Below are positions 23,860-34,954 of a stretch of 64,000 nucleotides of DNA, one piece after another. Both the position numbers and the translations under genes were made by a program. Within the stretch, counting starts at the first letter, position 1, and each line of letters begins with the position of its first letter. The stretch covers positions 62,001-126,000 of the forward strand of contig CAJQUW010003396.1 in assembly GCA_907163375.1 (NCBI GenBank), given 5' to 3'. The notes beneath the pieces were generated by a model. The model was given only the letters and a program-made list of their open reading frames with translations, made no database searches and was not told the origin of the DNA. This DNA comes from Prostheceraeus crozeri. Taxonomy: Eukaryota; Platyhelminthes; Polycladida; Euryleptidae.

Positions 23860-24685
23860 CTGCTCTTTTGTCAGGATAGTTCAAACGGCTAGTTAGCCGC
23901 AAAGTAGGCGTCCTAAAGACCACCGTCCACAGGTGGAAAACTAATTTTTTTTCTCCCTTTCCAGAAAAGTTGCATCCGGTCGGAAAAGAAAGACAAGTTT
24001 TTGAACAGATCGGATGATTATTCGCTTGGTAAGAAAAGATCCTTCTCTGTCTGCAGCCGGGTTGAGTTCACCTCGACAGCCGACGGTTTCTGCCACAACA
24101 GTGAGACGTCGCCTGAAAAATGAGCACTTCAAAAGCCCCAAGAGACCATCAGTGATCGAATTGACAGACAACCACAAGAGCTTGAAGCTGAAGTGGGCGA
24201 TGCAACATTGCCAATAGCATTCTCAGCGGAATCGATTTGTTTGGAGTGATGAAGCTTCTGTCTGTCTCAGAGGTCGAGATGGCCGTTTGAGAGTTTGGAT
24301 GAAGTCCGGTGATGCAAATCCTGATCATTTGACATTACCTGTGAATCAAGGAGGTCGAAGATTGTTGATTTGGGCTGTGATATGGATGAATGGCCGAACT
24401 GAACTCCATATCCAAAGGGATAACATAAATTCCGATGGATATGTGAAGGTTTTGCAAATGCACACTCGTCCATCGTCCTCCCAATTGGATGAGCTTTCCT
24501 ACGATTGGATTTACATGGACAACGCCACTTGTCACAGGAGCTTTGTGACTAATTCATTCAAAGCTCAAGTCTGCATACGAATTTTGAAATGGCCCGCTTG
24601 CTCATCAGACCTCAATTCAATTGAAAATATCTGTAGTCTACTGGGGAGTGTTGTGAGGCGATCAATTCCTGCTGACATTTTGTAA
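23860..24685 (+). pseudogene. Tc1-like DD34E transposase fossil
   Basis: From 24014 one frame is open to 24685 except for a stop at 24215-24217. It shows RLVRKDPSLSA, TVSATTVRRRLKNEHF, then FVWSDEA (first Asp), YMDNATCH (second Asp) and WPACSSDLNSIEN (Glu). The spacing between the second Asp and the Glu is 34 residues, the Tc1 DD34E signature. The N-terminal HTH (SRKVGVLKTTVHRWK near 23895-23940) and the GRKRKTS linker are visible upstream in a shifted frame with another stop. The C-terminus looks short. Terminal repeats were not found, so the element limits are open. Confidence 0.78.
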
Positions 24686-24689
24686 CATG

Positions 24690-27600
24690 AAGATAATTGC
24701 GAGTGGCAATAATACTGGAAAATCAGCAAACATGAAACTGTTCTCAACTGCAATTGTACGGTCTATGGCATTGATAACTGGTTTTTCCTTTCAAATTACG
24801 CACATGTAACCTATAATTTACTCTCAACAAAATTTACCTTGGTGAATTGTATCGTATAAGCAGACAATTATATCGTGAAAAGAGAAGAAAAGACAGAATC
24901 AGAATGAGTATGATGCAGAAGTTCAAGACTTAGAAGTTTTGTGAGTTTCATTCGTGCAGATTACAATATGCAGCAGTTAGTTACTTAAAGATGCTTATTA
25001 TTCGGCTTTGGAATAATACATGTAAATCTGCAGTTGAAAACATTTTGTCTAGTATTGTAAATGCAGATTTACGCTGCTTTTTACAACAAGAATTGTAGAT
25101 GGTAGAATGAATTATTTTAAAATGATCTTGTTTGCGATGAATTATTTTAAAATGATCTTGTTTGCGATCATTTTGTGAAGTCTATTGGAATTTTCATTAT
25201 AAATGGAGAATTCTATAATACGAAAAAATTAAATTGTCTGTAACTTGCACGAGCGGCGAAATATTTAGTGATTATCTATCTAAAGTTGGATGATCAATAA
25301 AAATAAGGTCCTTCTACTAAAACGCAAATCGCTGTAAACATATGCTTTGGAGGATTAGCTCAATCTGTCAATCATAAGAAAATACATAACTAAGAAAGGC
25401 TGAGCACTTACTGATAACACACCCATGTGAAAATCTTCTCATGATCCATAAATAGAATACACCCGTCTACTTCTCAACTGCCTTGTTACCGGTATCTTTA
25501 AAACATCTATTGATAATTGTGTCAACTTCTTTTACCGATGGATGACACGTCGCAGAATGTTCATTACATAATAATAAGGCCTATTAAATCCTTATTTGTC
25601 GAAGAGGAAAGTACTGAGGATTTATTTTCATGTTGAGGTAGAAAGATTCCATGATCCCGGTCCGCGAGACAAAATCGTTTTTCATTTATCGATGCAAAAG
25701 CGGTTTGTAAAGTTGAAATGAAGAAAAATGAAGTCAAATGAAGAATTTTTAACAAATGAATTCCGATGCAAAGCATTCGACCGCTGTAAAAGGGCAATCA
25801 TGCCTTTGAGCGTCTCATAATTTCGGAGGTATTTCGAGTCACAAAAATTTGAGAAACTAAGTGACTGTCCATATTCTCTGCGATCATGCACAGATTTAGT
25901 TTCTGGGTGTTACCCCCCTGTAAGATTATTCTAATTTCTGAATGTTTGACATAGCAAATAATTGGCCAGCAATATGATGATGGATGGTACTTCTATTCTT
26001 TCCCCTCACATTTTTCAAGTTTTCCAAATTCATCAAATTTCGTCAAACTTAGTCACATTGGATCTAGAATAGACTTCATGTGTCACTGAGTGACAGTACA
26101 ACACCAACGAGAAGTCTTACTTGAACCCTGAGATGAAGGATTGGTCCCTTGGATACTCAGTTGGAATACAAGGTACAGCGTGATCATGAACTTCGTCGGA
26201 TTGTTGTCTGCAGACAATGACGAGCAGTTGTCTAGTTCTGAGGCTGCAAATGCTCTACAAGATCATTTTACACACTCAACACTTTTGCGACAGTAGTGAG
26301 ACTGCCCTAAGGAGCAAGAGAAGATCGTGCATCGAGAGACGATGCAAAACTCTCGGGTGTCAACAAAAATGTGGGGGGGGGGAGAATAGAAGTAGCGGAT
26401 GGATTACGATCACAAGAAAACATACCTGCCAAAGAAAAAGGCACGTGAACAATGCAGCCGTCCAAACAGGTGGATTGAACTTTTCTGACAATTTTTCTTC
26501 ATTTTATCATCCGGTAAAACTACATGGTCGCATGATTCCTAAACTTGCAGTTCAAAAGTTCTCTAGCGATTTGAATCTTTAAACAACGGTGAGGAAAATA
26601 GGGTCTTCCGCAATACATGTATTTTACTTGTCTCCGTGCATGTATTGTAGATATCGGATCGCTTTATTTGACCTGTCCATGATTAACTGAAATTGGCATT
26701 TGTGAATATTCAATTATATAATTGACATTGAAATTACTAAGCCATCGATTAAATTATATTGTGAACTGAGTAGTCAATTAGTCGAAATCCAGTTAATTTT
26801 TGATGAAACCTGATCACAAGAGCAATTTGTTCACAGATTCAGCTACATCCCTTGACTACTGCCCTGAGCTTTGGTCATGAAATCATTCCGAATACACGTG
26901 TCTATGTCAGTCTGCAACTGTAATTTCGGAACACATAGTTGGGTATTGGAGGTTTTACTTTTGACCAACCTTTTTTTCCAATCACTGCACAGAACATGCA
27001 TCAAGAAAAAATTAGAATATTGAACCATCAACCTGAAGGGAGGGCCTCACTTTACTGAAGAGAAGCTTGTCAGGATTGACAGGACTAAAAAAGGACTGCA
27101 ACATATTCACGGGCTGGCTTAGACTTAAGATTTGATTTAACGAAGATGCTTCAAGTGAGTACCTACTCGTCAAGTTATGAAAACGACAATAACCCAGTCA
27201 ATAAGTCGATTCATTACATGTATTCATACCTGCAAGGTCCCCGGTACTTGTGGTTTATATCCCAACAAGTCTTCAAATTTGCGTAAAATCTGCAAAAATG
27301 AATCTATCGTCACCGAACTTCAGATAGACATACTGAAGTGTATTTTCTACCCATACACAAAACTGTAGGCAGATCGGACACGTGCTTCTTGCATTACAGA
27401 CGATGAGGTGAAGTGTAGCGATGTCAACAGATTGATTCGGCTTCGTCTGCTCGACGCATTATTGTTGCTCGTGTGCACACCAGTGGCGCAGCGTGTATAG
27501 TATTCACAATATTCACTGAATACCTATTTATTTTCTGAACAGTTGTGAATTAATTCTATTGAGCTTTATGATAATTAGTAAACAATGGATATTTTCATGC

Positions 27601-28370
27601 TTCAACCAAAAACTTAAATATTGAATTCCACTTGATTTCAAAGTAACTTTGATTAAGATCAGTTCATAACGACATCAATCAGTTGATTTTGATTACATGT
27701 ACGTGTTGTTTCGCGGACGACTGCTGTAACAACACCTATCAGGTAAGTTATCGCAATTCGCAAGACTCGTTAATTGCACATTCAAAGTTTGAATTATAGT
27801 AATGGAATTCTTCATAAGCACTAGCATTTGATTTTTCAATTTGTTGATGTGTAGTTTTTTGATATATGCAATCAGTATACAAAGTTGTATAGCGGGCCTA
27901 CAAAACGTATGTAGAGTATTATTTGTTTTAAGGCGAAGTTTTGTACAAGTCCCTACAGTATGTGCGTGCATGCAGTTATTTTTCTTGCAAGTAAACGTTT
28001 CCATGTGAATAAATTGAAGCAATGTACTATTTTGGTTGCCTTGTATTCAGATCTTCCTTGAATACCTGTTTCAAAGCGGCACCCTACGCCACTGGTGCAC
28101 ATTGTTCCCTCTCCCTTTTCGTCTCATCTACTGCTATTTGAAATCTTCCCACGACCACTACCTTGTTTAAGAAAGTGTTCTTGTAATGGATGTGGCCTGG
28201 TCATCATCACTTCACGAGTTGTCGAGAAATAACTTTGGTGATCTCAAGTGCAGCTGCTCAGACGATGAGGTCAGAAGAAATCAGATCAAGCTGCAGACAT
28301 CGATGCACCTCAAGTTATCGCCACAAACTCAAAAAGTGCTTGTCCGATCTGCACAAATTTTGACATGGAT
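24690..28370 (-). other. Giant intron, 24.7-28.4 kb
   Basis: Contains the 30-bp duplication, a run of ten G at ~26371-26380 and otherwise AT-rich DNA. The frames at 26217-26582 (+) and 27693-28022 (-) show no family motif, and I do not call them genes. Confidence 0.35.
25108..25169 (+). repeat. Tandem duplication, 30-bp unit x 2
   Basis: The block GAATTATTTTAAAATGATCT plus ten more bases occurs twice in a row without change, so the duplication is recent. Confidence 0.85.
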
Positions 28371-28378
28371 GTAGACAT

Positions 28379-28582
28379 GGATGTCCGTGGCACAGTGGTT
28401 GCGTACTTGGACTAGCGATCTCATGGTCCAGAGGTCGAACCCGGAAAGTGTCATTGGAAGTCGGCAGGAAGGGCATCCGGACTACAAAGCACCACAACGC
28501 TCCAAACAAAGTCTGACTTAAGTCAGCACCGTCCACGGCCCCAGTAGGGGTAAAAAGTGACGTAAAATCCGTAAAAAAAAAA
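28379..28582 (+). repeat. tRNA-derived SINE with GGAAGGGCATCCGG body
   Basis: Head with an A-box-like GTGGCACAGTGGTTGCG (28388-28404) and a B-box-like GGTCGAACCCG (28433-28443), a body containing GGCAGGAAGGGCATCCGG, and a final run of ten A (28573-28582). This layout is a pol III SINE with an A tail. The AGGAAGGGCATCCGG block occurs in tails of SINE/LINE pairs in several animals, to my memory with RTE-type LINEs; I cannot verify the partner. GACATGGATGT is repeated just before the head. Confidence 0.65.
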
Positions 28583-29099
28583 GTAGAAAATATCCTCACG
28601 TTAATTTAAAGCTTTGTGACAATTGATTCATTTCTACGGAGTTAAGACAAATTGAAAAACGTGGAGGTGGGAAGAAAACCCATAAATACCGGGTCGACTT
28701 ACGTTTTCATGGAAATCGTAATTTAAGCGTTAGCATTGTTTGGATACTCAGGACTGATTCGGCTTGATTATTTTCATTGCGTTTCGGATAGTCACTGCAC
28801 AAATCTGACATGAATCGATGAAATCAGAAGTTGCTTCTGTATTTCATTCAATAAATTGATAAAATAAAAACAAATTTGCCTGATGTCACAGAAATCAATA
28901 CTGAATACAAAATCGTCGAGCTTCATGCTAGTGAGAGAGATATTTCCTATTCCTGTTTGACTGGCAGACAAATATTCGATTCTCACGATAATCTTCTCTA
29001 CCATCTTTCCCCGAGCACTAATCAATCAGCAGTTTTCCCTTGCCCAGAAACTCACCAATTCCATATTCGTCCACCGACGGCATAGTCTCAGACAGCGGC

Positions 29100-29560
29100 T
29101 CTGAAGAGGTAACAAAGAAAAAGTATAAGAGTCAGCACAATTCACCACGATCGCGGCTTCAGAGACAACACTCTGCTTTATACGCAGTCATGTATTCAGA
29201 GCGCGCACGCGCGTGACGACAGCGCATAAGGGGCTGACTCACGACGATCGTCAGCTCTCATTCGTTCTACGGACAATGCAGATCAGTAACTGAACGACTT
29301 GAGGGAATCGTTGGGAAGCTGGGATTCTAGGTAGCTCAGTCTCAACTTATGAATTATGAAATACTAATGGCCTCAGTGCGAGTGCAAATATTTCACCAGT
29401 TGTAGCCGACGATACACCGAAGAGCAATATTGTAAGACACAAAAGATTGTGTAAGTTGTGGAATAGGTTATGAGTGACGGATGTTAGTCTGTGAAGAATA
29501 ATAAAGTTTCTTTGTTCCATTGTGTGAGAGTTTGTTCTCTATAGGTTACGGAATGCATTG
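29100..29560 (+). promoter_or_regulatory. GC-richer patch with TATA-like and poly(A)-like signals
   Basis: CpG-bearing stretch (GCGCGCACGCGCGTGACGAC at ~29197) with a TTTATA-like box at 29174-29179 and AATAAA at 29501-29506 followed by a T/G-rich run. This could be a solo LTR fossil, an internal enhancer or promoter, or chance. No clear ends or target duplication were found. Confidence 0.2.
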
Positions 29561-29645
29561 TTATAGGACAAAGTACCGCAGCAGAAAATGACAAATTGTG
29601 TTGAAATGGAGATCAACATTATCCATTATTGCTTCACCAGTTATA

Positions 29646-30369
29646 GTCCGACAGCCAGAGCGAGTTTCTGCAGGGAACGAGGCCGAAAGTGAGACTTTCA
29701 CAGAATGATGTACACCCTATACCTGCTACGAATCGGCACGTCTGCCGAGTTCTAGTGAGTTCCTCTTCCTGTCAGACAGGATCAAAGAAAAACACATGTA
29801 AATACAATGGGACGCAGATTGCAGTTTTTGGTTAAAAGTGAAATTTTCTATGTTTTCTCTGATCAAGCAAAAAGTACTAGGTCTAGAGTCATAATTTTTG
29901 ACATGGAATGTCTTCAGGTCATTTCCTTTCATGTTCATGCACTTCTGTCTATGAAGATAAACACATTCAGATTTGGCGAGCCTCTTAATGTCATCAAACA
30001 CAAACATTTTGAGGAACTCTATTCACATTCAACCACATTCTCGCATACATTGCCGATTAGATGCATGATAAAAGCACATGCACATCATAGGAAATGACCT
30101 GAAGACATTCCATGCCAAAAATTATGACTCTGGGCTTAGTACTTTTCGTTTAATCAGAGAAAACATAGAAAATTTCATTTTAGCCAAAAACTGCAATCTG
30201 CGTCCCATTGGATTTACATGTGTTTTTCTTTGATCTTGTCTGACAGGAAGAGGACCTCACTAGAACTCGGCAGACGTGCCGATTCGCAGTAGGCATAGGG
30301 TGTACATCATTCTGTGAAAGTCTCACTTTCGGCCTCGTTCCCTGCAGAAACTCGCTCTGGCTGCCGGAC
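29646..30369 (-). mobile_element. Foldback MITE family, copy 3 (core reversed)
   Basis: Starts GTCCGACAGCC after TA (29644-29645) and ends GGCTGCCGGAC before TA (30370-30371). Arms match the other copies. The core, about 29930-30095, is the reverse complement of the core in copies 1, 2 and 4, so this copy is inserted in the other direction. Length 724 bp. Confidence 0.8.
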
Positions 30370-30439
30370 TATTAGCGTCTGTCGGTAAGGGAGGTTCTTG
30401 ACAGTCATTTTTAGTTTCTAAAGAAAAATCTTAAATTTA

Positions 30440-30890
30440 ATCTTAAAAATCAATAAATTCATACATTAATTATGATTGCTGAATATTGATATGATTTTAC
30501 AAATGTTGATGCTTTCTAGTTCTCTAATATTATTGCATTTATTAAACTATTTAAAGCATGCACTTGATGCGATTTTACTAAAGCTGAAACAATAATTTTC
30601 AGTTTCAAAGATAAATCTCTTCCTCTGTTACGACAAATAATTAATTCGTATGATGGACAGTATCAAGGGTAGGCCTACCCATTATATGTCGGGTTTACAA
30701 ATAAGTTGTCGCAACAGAGGAAGAGATTTTTCTTTTGAAACTAACAATTATTACTCCAGATAGAATCAAATCGCATTATGTGCATGCTTTAAATAATTTA
30801 CAATTAAAAATTAAAGAGCTACGTATCAACATTTGTAAAATGATGTTAATGTTCAGTAAAAACAATTAAGTATGAATTTCTTGATTATAT
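30440..30890. repeat. Foldback repeat with ~220-bp arms
   Basis: Left arm words (AATTCATAC, TTTTACAAATGTTGATGC, TTTAAAGCATGCAC, AATCTCTTCCTCTGTT) return in reverse order and complement in 30695-30890. The centre holds GGGTAGGCCTACCC. Arms differ at many bases and by small indels, so it is old. Left and right limits are approximate; no target duplication seen. Confidence 0.65.
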
Positions 30891-31005
30891 GAATGATATT
30901 TTACGAATGCTTTAAATTTCTTCAATGACTTATGTTGCAAATTCGTACATTGATGTACGTGTATTTTTCTGCTTCATCATCAATGCTTTTTTCACTATAT
31001 TAACA

Positions 31006-31101
31006 CAGTTATGGGCAACCACACTGACTGCATATGCCCCATTTGGTGACCGCTAGTCCCTGGCGAGCCACATTGAAGTAACACTCGAGGGCCACTGTCA
31101 A
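31006..31101 (+). repeat. hAT-like end fragment related to the 60.7-kb element
   Basis: Begins CAGTTATGGGCAACC, close to CAGTTGTGGGCAACC at 60690, and is followed by GCGAGCCAC and GAGGGCCACTG blocks as in that element. The matching right end and a duplication were not found. Confidence 0.3.
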
Positions 31102-32207
31102 AAAGCTTACATCGATCTTTTCTATGTTTAACTTTCAGAACGACCATGAAGCATCCAATAACCAATCTAGCATCCGATACCCCTATAATCAACAACTGAT
31201 TATTGAAGAAAATATTCTTTTTAACTACAGGAAGTTAGTAGAATAAATTTCATCTAAAGCTGACTTAATACTGATTTCTTTATCACCTGGACTACAAGTA
31301 CCGCGAATATTTGACATTATTTTCTGAATTGCGATAAATTCTCCGAGATGCATTAAGTAAATAAATTTTAAGAAAAAGTCAATTATCGTTATGTGGAGTT
31401 AACACAATGCATTAAAACGGAAGATGTAATAATAACTAGTGTTTTTCAGCGAATTAATGAACACTATAGATCCCAGCTGAAAATGTGCTGAATAAATTTA
31501 GTTAACGCATCAAAAAGCAATCTTTTTGTAATTGACCAAGGGGAATTTAAAGTTTCTGACATATAAGTTGCATGTAAGCGAAGGTATCACTTCTCTAGGT
31601 ATTATTCAGAATAATGGTTAAATAGTTTTGAAGAAGTATGCGCCAATGTGCCGAATGCATGTTCCGAGCTTTCAACGAGTGTTCAGCTTTCAAATTGATC
31701 ATCATAAGCCTTTAGTATTACTCGCACACAGAAGATCGTTGAAAGTTCGCTATGTATCATATGCAATCGATTCAACACACAGGTGCATACATATTCGGAC
31801 CTGTTTATCCATAATTCAGATACTCATAAATTACAGAAATCAGCGATATATGTAAGCCTCCTTTTGTGATTACTTACTGTATAAAACTTGACTTCTGAAC
31901 ATGATGGACCAAAGTCATTATTAGATTAACATATTTCCGGCAGGCCACTTTCAGAAATCATTTGCGGAACTCAGTTGCTCATGTCTGTTACTACACATTT
32001 CTGAACTATAAATATAAATAAATAAGTCAAACATTAAAAACAACTGGCTTGTTTTCCTGAGGCCATGCTTTCAACATGTGTACTCACTGTGTTGGTTTAC
32101 GCCACTGAGACGTGACCAATCACTATGGAGGACCTTAACTACTTGAGCTACATCGACAACAATGATCAGGTGGAATTTGTTCTGAACGGCTAGCTGATCG
32201 GATTTTT

Positions 32208-32512
32208 ATGATCTCAGGAGACTGCTTGGCATCCGTCCACTGGAAGCTGCCATTCGATGGGATAGACTGCGTTAGTATCCTGCAAAGAATGCAGGAGGAC
32301 TCCTGTCTAAAGAAAGTGAAAGGTAGAAGGACGCAAACTAAGGGAACGACCGAAGAGATGCGAGCCGACTTCAGGACGTTGAACCTTGGTCGTATCGACG
32401 TTGAGGATCGGAACGCATGGAGAACCGCCATCAGATCGGACCGACGTTCAGTACTTGTAACATGGGGGAAATGGACGAGAAATCGTGGAGTGAGTGAGTG
32501 AGTGAGTGATGC
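32208..32512 (+). pseudogene. LINE 3' end with (TGAG)n tail
   Basis: Open frame of 97 codons ending TLNLGRIDVEDRNAWRTAIR then SVLVTWGKW. A D-A/V-x-D-R-x-x-W-R-x-x-I-R motif near the C-terminus is usual in RTE-like and related LINE reverse transcriptases. It is followed directly by GAGTGAGTGAGTGAGTGAGT, a short tandem tail of the kind some LINEs carry instead of poly(A). The element is strongly 5'-truncated. The clade is uncertain. Confidence 0.5.
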
Positions 32513-32519
32513 GGAGTCC

Positions 32520-34090
32520 TATAATTTTGATTGGACTCCGAGTCCGGTGCTATTGCCTAAGATAACACGATAGATGGACTCTTTCACTTTATTATGAAGA
32601 CCATTTATCCTTGTCAATGTCAAATGCGACTATTGAATCGAATTTATGATAATGAATACCGGAATAGAAGATGAAAGGGGTTGATGAAACAAATCGATTC
32701 CACATTCAGACTTTTCTACAGTTGGGATAGCGAACACATTGGAGAAGCTTGGGATAAAGCTAGTGTTGATTTCAGAGTCATTGTTGACATGACTGTAAGG
32801 GGAATGGGAAAATCGGTTTGTGATAACATGAGGATCGTATTCAGTGTTGGAAGCTTCAAAACGAAGTTTGTCCGTCTCAAGAATCGTTCCTATTAAGAAG
32901 TGGAGAATGTGAAATTTGAGTTTAACTTTCATCAAACTCTTTAAATTCAATACCTCATTCCTTGACTAGGCTCTCGGTGAACCATTGCTCGATAGCATTG
33001 AAGTATCGATCTAAAAGCAACTCGTACCACCCGTGCTACTCGCATCCATATTGTGATTCATACTGTAATTAAATCCATCCAAATGTCATTCGTGTCATAA
33101 TTTAGTGTCCTCTCCTTCCTATGTACCATCATTCGTAATTCTTTCGAAATGTATAATAATCATTATATCATCACATCATTTGTTGTCATTGTTTCCAATA
33201 ATTCGCACATTCATGCTTGTCAAGATTCTCATGTTACCATCGCCGTGTTCTCTGTTTGATTGAGAAATACACACATCTCGATGTTTTGACATTTCGTGCT
33301 ACGATTGAATCTATCATTTTTATATCTCGGTAATAGTTTATGCAATGATGTTTCGCATTTTTTGGAAAAAAAGCTTTAAAGATGATTTTTAACCTACACG
33401 AGAGACATTCTGATCATGTCTATATCGTAGAGAAAATAGACAGGTCGATTCCGGTGACTTTCATTGAATTATCGATGTAATGACAAGAGCACCATGATCT
33501 TTTATTCCTCTACATGAGTAAGTCCATTGATAAGGAAGTTACTGTTTCAACACATTTTTCAATGAATATAGAGATATCTTTATCAATACGTTTTCGCGTT
33601 AACTTGACCAGAAGTTCATGCCTTGACATAGTTTACTGAAGCATATAGTAGCATGCTACAAAACATTTGAGTTTAATTGATTTTGCAATTCTCAGGTCGT
33701 CTTTCTTCGGCTCATTGACCTGTCTTTATCGAATGCCAATGTCGAGGGAGCATATGCAAAAGCAGTACTAACGCTCAAGTTGGGAGAAAAAATTGGAACA
33801 AATTTGATCAAAGAGTAAATACATTGTTGACAGCACATGTCGCTATAATTTTGATCTATTGCGCAGCGCACAATTTGTGAAACTTTCGTGACTCATTCTT
33901 CCTCAATGCTTTCCTATCTCAAGCGGAAGTTACATGGTTATAAAGTAATGTTAACTCGCAACCTTGTCAGAAAAATCTAGTATTTATGCAAGAAGGCCCA
34001 TTTCGAAGTTGAGCTAGAACTTCATGTGGTCATTTTTACCGTTTTTTTAGTAATTTTAATTCTGTGAACTTCAAATCTGGTTCAGTGTCA
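32520..34090 (-). other. Giant intron, 32.5-34.1 kb
   Basis: No recognised features; short unbiased frames only. Confidence 0.35.
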
Positions 34091-34100
34091 AGTTTACTAA

Positions 34101-34347
34101 AGATGTTCTAGCCGGTTCTTCTTTGGTTCTAGCCGACTGAACTGCGGCTTTGATTCTAGCCGAATGGAGCCCTGGCTACGGTTCTGGCAGACAGGAGTCA
34201 CGGTTTTGATTCTAGCCGACTGAAGCCCTGGCCCTCGTTCTGGCAGACTGGAGGCACGACCTTGGTTCTTGCCGACTGGAGTCACGGCATTGGTTCTAGA
34301 CGACTGGAGATTCGACTTTTGTTCTGGCAGAATGAAGTCTTGCCTTA
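34101..34347. repeat. Minisatellite, 28-bp unit x ~8
   Basis: Units of 28 bp (first 27) start GGTTCTAGCCGACTG, GATTCTAGCCGAATG, GGTTCTGGCAGACAG and so on at 34125, 34152, 34180, 34208, 34236, 34264, 34292 and 34320, with a partial unit before. Two subtypes, TCTAGCCGA and TCTGGCAGA, partly alternate. GC-rich against an AT-rich intron. The minus-strand open frame across it is a by-product of the repeat. Confidence 0.9.
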
Positions 34348-34954
34348 TCGGCTCAGCTTAAAACACTTTTCTTGCAGAGAAAGCAAGTGAATGACCGCTA
34401 AAATTTGCAACTAAAGTTGAGTTTTAGCTTTTAAACTGTTTTTTCACGATGTACAGAAAAATCCGATAGAAAAATTACTGCAATTCATTTTAACTGTGAC
34501 TTTTGGTGGGCAACAATCTCTGATGAGGCAAAACTGACTGTTGATGTTCTGCATGGGAATTATAGAAATCACTAAGAATGTCTGTGAATCTCATGATATA
34601 GAATTCTATTCAGTCAAAATCAACCAAGTATAAAAAAACTGAAAGTCAAGAACCCTTCAGATATATGGAAGACACTATTATGGCCAAGAAGATATTTTTT
34701 GATTATAGAAGGAAAGCATGAGCTCATTTTTCTTAATTCGCACTTTCTACGAATATCCCACTTGCAATTTATACCTCTTATCCTTTCTAAAATTTAAGTC
34801 ACAAGACAAATTAAGACAATTTAAGTCCATGACAAAACATTATGAAAAATTCTGTCACGAATTTCATCAGAAACACAAGTATCTCTGTGAACTATAACTT
34901 CTTGCCCAAGTGAGATTAGTAGCAGTTTGATGCGTGTCAAACTATACGTGTTAA

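Noticed and set aside
26371-26380. G10 run as a quadruplex or telomeric relic
   Set aside because: A single run cannot form an intramolecular quadruplex and no telomeric repeats surround it.
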